From positions 76,505,892-76,569,891 of the forward strand of contig JAVMKO010000001.1 in assembly GCA_032164245.1 (NCBI GenBank): 64,000 nt of DNA. Direction: 5' to 3'. The first letter of the stretch is position 1, and every line of letters begins with the position of its first letter. Origin of the DNA: Sternotherus odoratus (taxonomy: Eukaryota > Chordata > Testudines > Kinosternidae). The position numbers and the translations under genes are program-made. Positions 1-10,700 of this stretch are shown one piece after another. The notes under the pieces were generated by a model, which was given only the letters and a program-made list of their open reading frames with translations, did no database searches and had not been told where the DNA came from.

Positions 1-3000
1 TTGCTGAGGAGTTCCTGCAAGGCGCCAATGGTTTGTCTGAGACTATAAGCAAAAAAGCTCTTCATTTTTTCATATGTAATCATAATAGTCCCATTGCACC
101 ACAGAGCTCCCTCCACACCCTCAAAGAGGACGGAAATGTCTTTTTGTTTGCGTTCTGCCACTTTTGTTAGGTTGTGGTAGCAATGTATGTAGATCTCATC
201 TCTGCTGGAAGAGCATTTCTGAAGGCCAAAGTTGTACATCATTTTTTGGCATTCCGTTGGGTGATTCTGTGCATATTCCTCCCATACTCCATCTTGGAAG
301 ATCTCCTTCAGGAACTCTTTGAAGTTTTCATCCACTTTTCTGCCTCCCCATCCGCCTCCTGATGCCTTATGTAACTCTTTCAGGGATTTGTTCTCTTGGA
401 TTTCATGTACTGTGATGTCTATGGTACCACCTAAGTCCCCCCCACCAAAAAATGAGTAAAATAAGTTAATTTTTAAAAAGAAGTTATTGCCTTCCGTTTA
501 GCTGAAGAAAAGGCTGCTTTCTAAAGAGAGCCTATATCTTTACAAAAGTAAATAAACTCACAATTGGCAAATGTGCTCTTCAAATTGGGATGCAGAGCTG
601 CCCGTTTTTTAGCTTATAATCTTTCCACACCCAAGGATTCTTAGACTTTGTGTACACTACCACATTTGTCGGTAAAATTTGTCAGTCAGTTGTGGAAAAA
701 AACTCCCCCCGACTGACATAAGTTTCACTGGCAAAAGTGCTGGTGGGGACAGCGCTATGTCGGCAGGAGAGGCTCTGGGTTCTTTAATTTCTACTGGAAA
801 GAGCAGGCACTTGAGTACGTGGGGGGGTTAGTCTGTAGTAAGTCGAGTTAGTGCGGGTTGAAAAAGCCTGGTACACAATGTAAACCCCTACAGCGCACTC
901 ACTCCCAACTTACAGCACATTCTGGAGTCCTTGGCAGGAGAGGCTCTCCTGCCCACGTAGATAGCCCTGCTCATTGGGCATGGTTTAATTATGCCAGCAG
1001 GAGAGCTCTCTTCTGCCGGCAAAGAGCGGCTACATGAGAGCAAGGCCGGCCCACAACATTTTGGCACCTGAGGCAGGGAGCTCAAATGATGCCCCCATAC
1101 CCTCATGCTTGGGCCAAAACTCTCTTGGGCCCTCCTTCCTCCAGCACAGCACTCCACCATCTCTGTGCATCTAGAGCAGAGAGAATACGTATGCACCAGT
1201 CGCAGACAATTTTCTACACTCTGGGTCCTACTGGCGCCCCCCCCCCCCCCCCCCCCGAGTCTGGACTCTGAGGTGGCCGCCTCAGTTCACCTCATGGTAA
1301 GGCCAGCCCTGCATAAGATATGTTAGTTGTGAGCAGTTGTGACCCTTTTCAACCATCTGTTTTGAGATCTCCTTGGACAGTTTCTTATGCGATAGCTGGC
1401 CACAAGAGCTGCCTGCACCATCACTTCTCCCCAGATGATGATGGCATCAGGATCTCACCATGGCTGCTTGAAGCGTGTTGTCAGGCTGCTGGGCTAATAT
1501 GGCAGCAATGCTGATGTACTTGAATCCAGCAGCAAATGGGCTGCTCCTGGCTCTGCATCAGTTTTTAAACAGCAGAGGGGACATCTCGTCAAGCTGATCC
1601 AAAGCTGTGGACTGAACTAACTCAATTTGCATCAAACTTGGTACACTTTGAAAGAGGACTCCAGAATGTGTTGTAAATAGGGAGTTAGTGCGCTGTAGGG
1701 GTTTGCGTTGTGTAGCACACTTTTACAACCTGCACTAACTCGATTTAGTACAGATTAAACCCTCCATGTAGGCAAGCCCTCAGGTGCCTCCTCTTAAAGA
1801 ACCTAGCCTAGGGGATCAGAGTTCAGGATAGAGCTCAGTCCTTTGCTCTCTATGCCAGAAGGGTTTGTGGCTGCTGAATAGACAAACTCTGCATGTAGTA
1901 GAGATTATACTTGTTTAAGGCGGAAAGTTACCTCCACAGTCGACGACAACATACTGGGTCCCAGGCGACTCTTCAAACTTTTGTCTATCACCACCCTCTG
2001 CCACAAACCCCTCCCGTGGGAGCTGCTTGCACCAGACTGAGGCAGCCTCTGGTTCTAAGGCAATGACGAGCTTCTCAGAAAACATGTCGCTGATGAGTCC
2101 TGCCTAAAATCAGAAGAGAAAGTGATCATCACAGGAACAGTGACAGGATCCTGGCTTCCCTCCTCTGGGATGTACCATGAGCACAGTACATTAGTCAGGT
2201 TCTTCTAATCCTGGGAACGTTGGGATGGCCTGTTGGGAATAATGGTCTGTTCCATCTAGTCTGTTCCCAGCTCTGACTACAGCCAGATGAGTCAGAGGAC
2301 AGTGAAACCCCCACTCCACACTCATGAACAATTTGTGCAATACTATAACTGTGTGTGCTGGGAGGGTAATTTCTACCTGATTCCATCCAGCATTAGTGTA
2401 TTGCCATGACACATGAGGATCAATAGTCCCTGTAATTTATGTTCTAGCTACTCTCACTGCAGATGCTATTCTCATTCAGAGAAGCCTCTCAGCCAGTAGA
2501 TAATTTTGTCACTTCTTGTAGTGATGTGCGGCAAGCAAAATAGTGGCCCTCAACCTCTTCTGTACTGTAAAACTTCTCCAGTCTAGGCAAGATCTAGTCA
2601 GGATCCCCCTCTAATTGAGGGTATAGAAAGGGCAGAGCAGCTGTGACCTTCAGGTTGAGAACACTGGATGTAGAAAAAAATCTTCAACCCACTCCATGGT
2701 AAAGCAAGTATTAAAATAAGGTTTGTTTAAATGTTGAACAATTCTCCCACACTGTTGTGCAGTGAAAATTCTAGAGAATCTCAGAGGGGATCAGGCTATT
2801 CCTCACTTTACCTCTTTAGCGGCCAGTCGCATGAACTGTCTGGCAGAAGCATCCCATATGGCTGGAACAGTAATGACCCAGGTGACATCCTCAGTGTCAT
2901 AGACAGTTTGGTATGAGGCCTCCTGTATGGTGTTCAGAGCATGGTCCTTCATGTACCGCAGGCTTTCTGAGAATACTTTTAGGGCTGGAAACTTCTTTCC

Positions 3001-5707
3001 ATTATCTGCTTCCAGTTCCATGTTTGAAGTGATTTTCTAGACGTGAGAAAAAAACAACACATTATTTGTATTGTGGTAGCGTAACCCACTGCTGGCTGTG
3101 TTACAAGCTCCCCTCCCTGCCGCCAGCTCGGTCAACACGTTGAGAATTGAATTGGGGACCTCCAGAGCTAAAAGCACAAGAACATCTTCTCTGTAAGTGG
3201 GAACTATAACCACTCAGCTTCTGGGGATGGGTGTGGAGGAGGGCCTGTAACACACTAATCAGTGGGGTACTGTAGCATCCTAGGACCCATAGTCATGGAC
3301 CAGGGTTCCTTTGTGCTTGGTACTATGCAAACAGAACAAAATGATGGTCCCTGCCCCCAAGATCTAAGTAATCAGGCAGATTAACTTGGGAGCATGGATC
3401 ACTGCACTCTAAGGCCGGGTCTGCACTACCCACTGGATCGGCAGGTAGTGATTGAGCTATTGGGGATCGATTTATTGCGTCTAGCCTAGATGCGATAAAT
3501 CGATCCCCGAGTGCTCTCCCTGTCAACTCCACAACTCCACCGCCGTGAGAGGCGGGAGCAGAGTCGACCGGGGAGTGGCAGCAGTCGACTTGCCACCGTG
3601 AGGATGCCGAGGTAAATTGATCTAAGATACGTCAACTTCAGCTACGCATCTTAGGTCAACACCCGCCCTCCTCAGTGTAGACCTGGCCTCAGTCTAGGAG
3701 GTGCAGCTGCTCAAAAAACCTATGACTGCCAGCTGCCTCAAATCTGTGAATGACTTCTTAAGTCCAATATTAATGTGGCTATTAGAGCAAACTCTTTCCC
3801 CTGACCCAAACTGCAATGCTGACAGACCAGTTGCCAGCTCATGCCAAGGTCCCCGTGTCTCAACTGAACACACCACTGAATCAATCTGGCTCACCGGTGT
3901 ATTAGCCCCTATCTAAAGAGGTGCAGGTATTGCGCTGCAGCCTTTACAGAAGACATATCTCTTGGCTCTGCATTGTTAGTTGCTGAATCCCCAGCTTTGC
4001 CTCCCGTATTTATAATCTCTTTCCTTGAGCTCTGTTTCTTGGCCCAGCTTTCCTATGGTGAATGTGTGGAATCTGCAGCACTGCTTTTCCTTAACGGAAA
4101 CTTTCTGTACAGCATCTGACTCCGCTACTGAGCATGTCTAGTAACTGCCTCTCCTCTAGGTGTCTCTGAGTCCTTCTACCTAAATTGCCCTGCCCTGCTC
4201 TCAGCACATGTGCAGAGACACAGACTGGGATTCAACTAAAACCCATGTCTCTCTTCCATGGCTTCAGTTCTCACCCACTCGTCCTACTTAAAAAAAGAAT
4301 AAAAATTGAACACTGCAGTATAGACCTGTTTTCACAATAATGTTGGTAAGTTTCAGTCATGCTTTCAGAAATGATAGTGAAAATGTCCATGTCCTGTCTA
4401 CATTAGCATTTCAGTATTGTCAATACTAGCTCAGAAGGGGAACTGCTGCAAATGTTTCAGTGATGATTCAATTTCCTAGTACAGACCAAGCTTTAGTTTT
4501 GGCCCTTGATCAAGTCTCCTCCCTCCTTGGTCTTTATAGATACTTCTAGATACTTTATTAAGTTACCTTTAACCTAGTGGCTCTCAACCTTTCCAGACTA
4601 CTGGTCCCTTTCAGGAGTCTGATTTGTCTTGTGTGCTCCCAAGTTTCACCTCACTTAAAAATCACTTGCTTATAAAATCAGACATAAAAATACAAAAGTG
4701 GCACAGCCACACTGTTACTGAAAAATGCTTTACGTTTTTATTTTTACCATATAATTATAAAATCACTTGGAATATAAATCTTGTACTTCTATTTCAGTCT
4801 GCAGCATAGAGAGCAGTATAAACAAGTTATTGTCTATATGAAATTTAATTTGTACTAACTTCGCTAGTGCTTTTTATTTAGCCTGCTGGAAAACTAGGCA
4901 AATATCTAGATGAGTTGCTGGACCCCCTGGAAGACCTCTGTGTACACGTAGGGGTATGTGTGTATCCCTGCTTGAGAACCACTGCTTTAATCAACCTACA
5001 CACATTTCTTAATCCTCCCTCATAAATCAATCTCTCCAGCCCGTTAAGCAGTAGGGTTGCCTCCCACCCGGTTTTCACCCGGACAGTCCAGGTTTTGGCT
5101 TGTGTGTCCACGTGCCATTTGACAAGCTGTGATGACTGGGCTTTTACTTATTTATTTATTTATTTATTTATTATGAAGGAGGCAGCACAGCAGCAATAGC
5201 TGCTGCCACCTCCAAGGCCAGGCGGCTCATGGTCGCAGAGAGCGTGCAAGGGCTTCGGGAAGAGAAGGTGAGGGGGCAGAGTCTTGGGGAAAGAGACAGG
5301 GCCTTTGGGGGAAGAGGCAAGGCCAGGGTCTCAGTGGTCCAGTTACTGGCCCTTAGAAAGGTGGCAACTTGCTCTTTGCTCTTCTGAATTGGCTGCTCTT
5401 ACCTAGAGATTGCATTTACCTGGTTGTACAGCTTCATCTTAAAGTGGTGGAAGTAGTACCATTTGTGAGCTTCGCTGGAGGGAAGCGTGGTGTACTTCAT
5501 GGCAGCATCATAGCCAAACTTCTTAAACTCCCGCTTTTCATCAAAGAGGATGCACGTCGGGGTCTTCACAGACATGTACCCGTGCTCCTGTCCCCAGAAC
5601 ATCTGCCGAATTTGATCTGTGCGTGTCGCAAGAGAAAAGCAGTAGCCACTGTAGGACGTGCCAAAGTCAATGGCAACAATGAACAAGGACTTGTTTGCCA
5701 TGATCAT
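1..5707 (-). CDS. HSPA12-like (HSP70 family 12) gene, 5' coding exons, partial
   Basis: This is an HSP70-superfamily ATPase of the divergent HSPA12 branch, presumably cytosolic; the client is unknown. Coding exons on the minus strand are 5707-5420 (96 codons, phase 0), 3036-2812 (75 codons), 2103-1932 (57 codons plus 1 nt) and 430-1, which stays open to the window edge. Each junction has AG/GT, with acceptors at 3037-3038, 2104-2105 and 431-432. Exon 1 has the phosphate-1 motif DFGTSYSGYCFS. Exon 2 has VRWVITVPAIW-like VTWVITVPAIW and ARQFMRLAAKE. Exon 3 has IALEPEAAS and, with exon 4, the phosphate-2 motif VVVDCGGGTIDITVHE. The order and wording follow HSPA12A/B; the loop before phosphate-2 looks shorter than in human HSPA12A. 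The ATG at 5707 is preceded by a pyrimidine tract ending in AAG, so it may lie in a second exon; the ATG at 5701 has the better Kozak context. The C-terminal half lies outside the window. Family assignment is strong; which HSPA12 paralogue is not resolved. Confidence 0.88.
645..1760. repeat. Nested DNA-transposon remnants in HSPA12-like intron
   Basis: The segment 835-930 is an imperfect inverted repeat of 1656-1751. Both arms carry the GAGTTAGTGC block, the ACCCCTACAGCGCAC block and the CATTCTGGAGTCC block. This marks a non-autonomous DNA element of about 0.9 kb with arms of about 95 bp. It lies beside or inside a second MITE-like sequence (645-790 and 931-1020), which has the recurring GTCGGCAGGAGAG motif. 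A run of about 17 C sits at 1238-1256. I see no coding sequence here. Confidence 0.6.
3095..3250 (-). repeat. Possible tRNA-derived SINE fragment
   Basis: On the minus strand this intronic stretch has a tRNA-like layout. AATTGAATTGGGGACCTCC near 3144 resembles the degenerate B box and T arm of turtle tRNA-Lys-derived SINEs. It is diverged and no flanking duplication was found, so this is a tentative call. Confidence 0.4.
3412..3691. repeat. Harbinger-type MITE
   Basis: The terminal inverted repeats are AGGCCGGGTCTGCACTAC at the left and, in reverse complement, AGGCCAGGTCTACACTGA at the right. The interior has GATCGATTTAT motifs and the GATCTAAGATACGTCAACTTCAGC arm. It is the same family as the elements at 13895-14171, 41966-42150 and 55255-55548. 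It lies in an intron of the HSPA12-like gene. Confidence 0.7.
4575..4984. mobile_element. hAT-like non-autonomous element
   Basis: The ends are TAGTGGCTCTCAACCTTTCC and, at the right, TTGAGAACCACTG, which pair as inverted repeats. The flanks CTTTAACC (4567-4574) and CTTTAATC (4985-4992) match at 7 of 8 positions, as expected for an 8-bp hAT target-site duplication. Confidence 0.7.
5100..5345. repeat. TTTA microsatellite and flanking repeat-like sequence
   Basis: About seven TTTA units lie at 5148-5173. The following GC-rich, purine-rich stretch to about 5345 looks like old transposon sequence. No coding signal is seen. Confidence 0.5.
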
Positions 5708-6149
5708 GAACTTAAGAGGGGGAGAGACTCCTACACAGCTTGTTAGAGCAGACTAGTTAAAGTGAAAGAGTTTTACAGTTAACTCTGCAGTATGAAACCC
5801 TGCCCTTCCTTTTCAATTGGCTGAGTGATCACTGCAGACTCTGATGTGGGGGTAGGGGTGGGAAGGAGCCAGGGCTCTCTGCATTAATTCTCCAAGCAGG
5901 GGTTGGCCTAACTCTATTGAAGCTTTGAGCTACAACGGATCTTGAAACTACCAATTCCCTAGTTCGGGCTGCTTGTTTGTGCAAGCAGGAAAGTACCAAG
6001 CCCCTAGTTCGGGCTGCTTGTTTGTGCAAGCAGGAAAATGCTTGATACTTGAAGCTCTTCCCCACACTCCTGTGGATCTGCTTCCACTCATCTTCTCTCC
6101 CTTCTGTCCCCTCCTGTTTGGAAGAGACCTTTGCTATTTTAATAGAAGC
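5708..6149. promoter_or_regulatory. Divergent promoter interval with a 45-bp tandem repeat
   Basis: The HSPA12-like start (5707, minus) and the Mieap-like copy A exon 1 (6150, plus) are head to head, 442 bp apart. Inside is a direct tandem repeat of period 45 bp (5957-6001 and 6002-6037), beginning CCCTAGTTCGGGCTGCTTG. Each unit contains GCTTG and CAAGC half-sites seven bases apart, which could form a hairpin or a dyad binding site. Homology with the region upstream of copy B begins only at about 6117, so the tandem repeat is not shared with copy B. A shared promoter is an inference from position. Confidence 0.45.
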
Positions 6150-6249
6150 ATGAAGTGAAATGCTTCGAATAAGCCTGGCAAGCTCAGCCATATGTTCCAA
6201 AGTGCAAAGGGTTGGATCACAGAACAGGAGCTTCAGAAGAGACCTGCAG
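6150..6249 (+). pseudogene. Disrupted first exon of Mieap-like copy A
   Basis: This aligns with coding exon 1 of copy B (25584-25684) and keeps the GT donor (GCAG/GTATGT). Two lesions destroy its use. The ATG at 6150 is followed by TGA as codon 3 (6156-6158), and one base is missing in the middle of the exon relative to copy B. The frame that would join exon 2 correctly (reading ...LDHRTGASEETCR) is open only from 6173 and contains no ATG. Copy A must therefore start elsewhere or be a pseudogene. Confidence 0.75.
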
Positions 6250-7773
6250 GTATGTTGGGTAATGGGAACTCAGTGGGTAATCGCAGCCTCTTTAATAGGA
6301 GCTCTACGTTTCTGTTTAAAAGTACTTGTGAAACTTGCATGCAGAGTTCTTCCTGCTCTCAGTGTTTTCAGCCAGAGACCTCAAGTTTTTGTTTGCCAAT
6401 ATGTGTACATTTCAATCCAGGATGAAGAACACAGATTTGAAAGCAAAATGAAAAAGATTCTGCATTTCCCCTGCCCTCCCCCTGTATGAAACCTTAAAGT
6501 GCTTTGGTTTTGTCCCAGTTGGAAAATTGCCATTTTTGTTTAAAGTGGTTTCACTGCAAAATGATTTCTCCCGCACGTACTGTGAGGGGAGAACAGGCTT
6601 TGCTTTTTCACTGACCACTGCTAAACTTGACCTGTTCTGCTCATTTGAGTTCACCGCAGGCACACACACGTACATCCTGAACCATCCCATGGTCAGCTGC
6701 AAAAGCTTGGCCAGTATGTGTCTGTGCAGTAAGTCTTAACTACGGATGGAGTGAAGCTGCACAGTTCAGCGCCAAAGCTGGACTTCCCCTAAAATTGGGG
6801 GTGGGGGGTTGGATCTGGAGTTTTGGCTCTGATCATTGTACAATGAAGCCTGTTTCAGTTTTAAAAGAGAAGTTTTCAACCACAGTGACACGGAGGGAAG
6901 GGCCAGAGAACTGCTCCTTCCAATAATGTTAAACAGCAGTTCATGGGCCAGTGGTGGTGTTGAAGCTACAGTCTCACTGAAGGGTATCTTTGGTTTCATC
7001 CTTGTGTTTTGTTTAATCTCTGAACCCTAGAAGAAATTTTAGACTTTTGGTTGCCACTGACCCCTGGCTCCCTCATGTTTTATTTGTGGGAGAGGGTGTT
7101 GGATCCTGGCTCAGTCATTAACTGAATTGCAGGAATATCTGGAACCTCTAAACCTGAGATGGAAATCTCTCCAGAACAATATTGGCCTTTCTGTTCCTAG
7201 GAAGAACCAGGAAACAGAGAAGCATCCATGAAACTGAAAAATATCTTTATAACGTTACAACCTATTTCCTCCTTTCTCCTTCTCTAAATGGGATTCTACA
7301 AAATAAAAGTGGCTTTAAAAAAGGAATATTCTTTAAGCAAAATAGCTAGACAGATTTTTTTTCGTAACTCTGAAATGGTTTTAGATTCCGTTTGAGTTCT
7401 GTGTGGTGAGTTCTTATTTTATCTTGACCAGGTCATCCCTTCCCAGTGATTATTGCCATCATTACCTGTCTATTTTAAGGTTTTATCCTGCCACTCATCA
7501 TCGTAGTATCTGAGCAATTTCTACATAAAAATGAGTAGCAACAGTGAAGTCTCGACTGGATTTCACGAAGACGCTGGCACTTCTCTTTCTGGGATAACTT
7601 TGCTTGGGGTAGGGTTTTTTGGTTTTGTTTTTTTAGATATTGTTAATTTCCTCTTTTTTTTTTGTTTGATGGTACAGTTTAATGGATAGAAGGTGGTGTT
7701 AGTGTTGACGCTCTTGCGTTGGGAAGGTTTCTAATGGCTTATCTGTCATCCCAAGTATATCTGTGCCCTACAG

Positions 7774-10700
7774 AGGTAAAAGTGAGGCTCCACAAGACAC
7801 AAACACAAATTTGGATGGAACCGAGATGGAACAATGGGTCAAATATGTGGAAGACAAACTCAGGTAAATTTGGTGATCTGAAATTATATTGCATTTTAGA
7901 CCCCTACCCTTGGGGCCTCCAAACAAGTGTTCATGTTCCTAATGGATCCCTGAGGTTCACACCGTTCTTGTCATTTGTCCTCCTTGCCTTTTATTGAGAT
8001 GCCGGCCCCTTCTTTGGCTAGCGGGACAGTGTGTGGTCCTCCTTGCCTCCAGAGGCTCAGTGCTCTGCCTGGGCACCATTGCTTGGTGCTGACTCCTAGA
8101 GAAAGAGACAGAGAGAGGGTGGCTAAGATCATCACAGGTCTCCACATGGGGGGCAGAGCAGTGATCTCTAAGCCACCAGGCCAAGCAGATATATTTTTAA
8201 ACATGTAATTCTCGGCTGTTTAGATTTTTTTGCTGAAGGGCTGACTAATAATTTTGGGAAGGGCTTTAACTTTTGTAGGTATTACTACTTTTATGGGTAT
8301 TTTATTAATTCGAATCACTTTTCATTATTCTCTGCCCCACAGAAGTGAAATGAATGATCGATTTGAAGATATGGAGAAACGCCTACAGTGTTTGGAAAAA
8401 AGCACCAGGTAAATGGTGAGGTTTAGGCCTCAATGTCAGTGTAAAATATTGTGATTCTTTCTGAAATATCCACCATTCCAAAGTCTTGAAAATTTCCAAG
8501 TGTGGTTTTCTCCTCACCACGTTTACATAGTGCTTATGGGTGGTGTTACTAAAATATCAGCATGCCTAGTGTTTAGGCTAGCTCCGTTTCTCCGGCTCGG
8601 CATCTCTCTCCGTCACTGGGGGTTGTGCGAATGGAATGTCTGCACAGTTGTTTGCATGGTTTTTAATCTTTCCACCAGTCCAGGGAGTGTTCAACCCTGG
8701 AGGGTCAGGTCCAGAGGCTGCCACCAATTTCAATTTGTCTTGAAGGGAAAATCTAACAATGTGTTTTAACACCACCGCCTTATTATGGCATGTGATTGGC
8801 ATCTTGAAATCATGTCATGGCTATGAGGCAATAGGATGACTTTTATTTCCATTCTAAAAAATGTTCTAAATAAATAATACCCCTTTACACATCAGCAGGA
8901 CAGAGAATAAAGCCACCCAGCTTGATATAGTAAGGGCAGGTAGTAAACTTACATTTGGCAGGCACTGTGAATGCAGCTGCTGTGGTAGTATAACTGCTCC
9001 TGGGGCTAGAAGGAAGTGAGAATCTTCTATATCATGACCACCCAACAGTTAATTAAGGGGTGGCTTGGACAAGCTCCTAAACGAAAGGGGGAAGCTGGGA
9101 TTCTGGTGAGGGTGGAAAGTGGTGAACTGTGGAGGAGAGAAGAGAGGCGCCACCATAAGATGCAATTAATCAAGAACAGTGATGAACAAATTTCAAACAG
9201 TTTGGTTCCAATAAACACTCAAAAGTAATGATGTTTTTTGAGCCTTATCTGAATCCCAGATAACTGGGCTGGAAATTGGATAAGAGCAGGCTATAGTGTG
9301 AGATTTCCTGCAACTTCTGTGCCTGGTCAGGTTGGCATTACCATGACAGCAGCCTCTCTCCACAGCATTTTGGAGCTTCCAATCCCAGCTAGAAGAAGGA
9401 AATACAGAGGCAGCCAGGATAAGGGGAGGGGATTGGAAATAGCTAATCAATCTTTTTCAGACCTGAAAGATTTTTCTTAGAATTTTGTGGAACTCAAGAC
9501 TTGGTTGATGTAGGACAAAGGTTCAGATTATTAACAGAAAGTATTCCATGATACAGAGGTTGGAGCGAAATCCAAATTTCTCCTCAAATTCAGACCAAGT
9601 TGGATCCAGAGATTTTGTTCAACCACATGCAGTAGGCTAGTTGCAAAGGCCAGATCTAGATCTGAACTTCTCCAAAGTTCAACTTTCTGTGTTTTGGTTT
9701 ATTCCCATCTGTGTTTCTTTTATTCAACTTGGTTTGTCCCATCTCTAGTCAGGAAGCAGCAAGTGAGACTGATTGCTGTGGTTCCAGATTGCAGGAGGCC
9801 ACCAACAAGAGTGAGCGCTTCACACAGACGTGAGTATTGTGTATCTTTGTTGCTATTCTGTGAATTGAATCTTCACCTGGGGCCAGTCACCGTCCTCCCA
9901 TCTGTCTAGTACAGTTGTCACCTTTGAACTTGTTGGGACTCTACAAACAGAGCCTTGTGAACAAAATCCATGAAGGTGCCTGAAGACAGCAGCGCACATG
10001 TCAGAGCTCAGGAAAAAGGGATGTCAGGAGACAGGGACAAGCAGTGTTGCTTGTCCATCAACTGATGTTTATTACCCAAGTTTTTGACACCCGGGACCTG
10101 AACCTGCTCTTATCAAAGTCAACAGGAGTTTTGGTGTTGACATCAGTGGATCAGATCATAGTTGTAATACACATTCCCTTTCTCTTACATATCTGGGCTA
10201 ACGAATCCCTGCAGTGTCTAAATTAATCCCATCCTGTGCCTTGTGAGACAAATAATCATGTCATGAGCAATGTTTCCTCTAATTTTTGACCGGCTGTGTG
10301 CGCAAAAAAATTCTTCTGTGCAAATGTTTGTGCTTCTGTGCAAATTTTTGTGCATATGGTGTTTCACCATGTGCGCAGGGTTTAGGATCTGTGTGCGTCC
10401 GCACACAGCTTAGAGGGAACAGTGGTCATGAACTTACATCATTGTACGACAACACTGCATCCTCTTACCACAATTCAACAACATCATGTGAGGTGGCAGA
10501 AGCATCACAACATTGCAAGGCCATAAATACAGTTTGGATAATAACCGTCCTATGAGCTGGGCTTGCAGAATAGATGGGTGAGAAGCTGGGACTGTCTCAT
10601 AACTTGATTCTGGAACGGGTGGCTAAACCTAGTCTTGTCTTGTACATCATTGGCTGGTTGGTGATATTTATTTTGTCCACGAATTTGTTTCAGGGAGCTC

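Noticed and set aside
6160..6489. Copy A frame starting MLRISLASSAIC as an alternative start
   Set aside because: It runs through the donor at 6249 and is not in the frame that joins exon 2 correctly.
8097..8118. CRISPR-like or tandem arrays anywhere in the window
   Set aside because: Only microsatellites, minisatellites and MITEs occur; this is vertebrate nuclear DNA and no spaced direct-repeat array exists.
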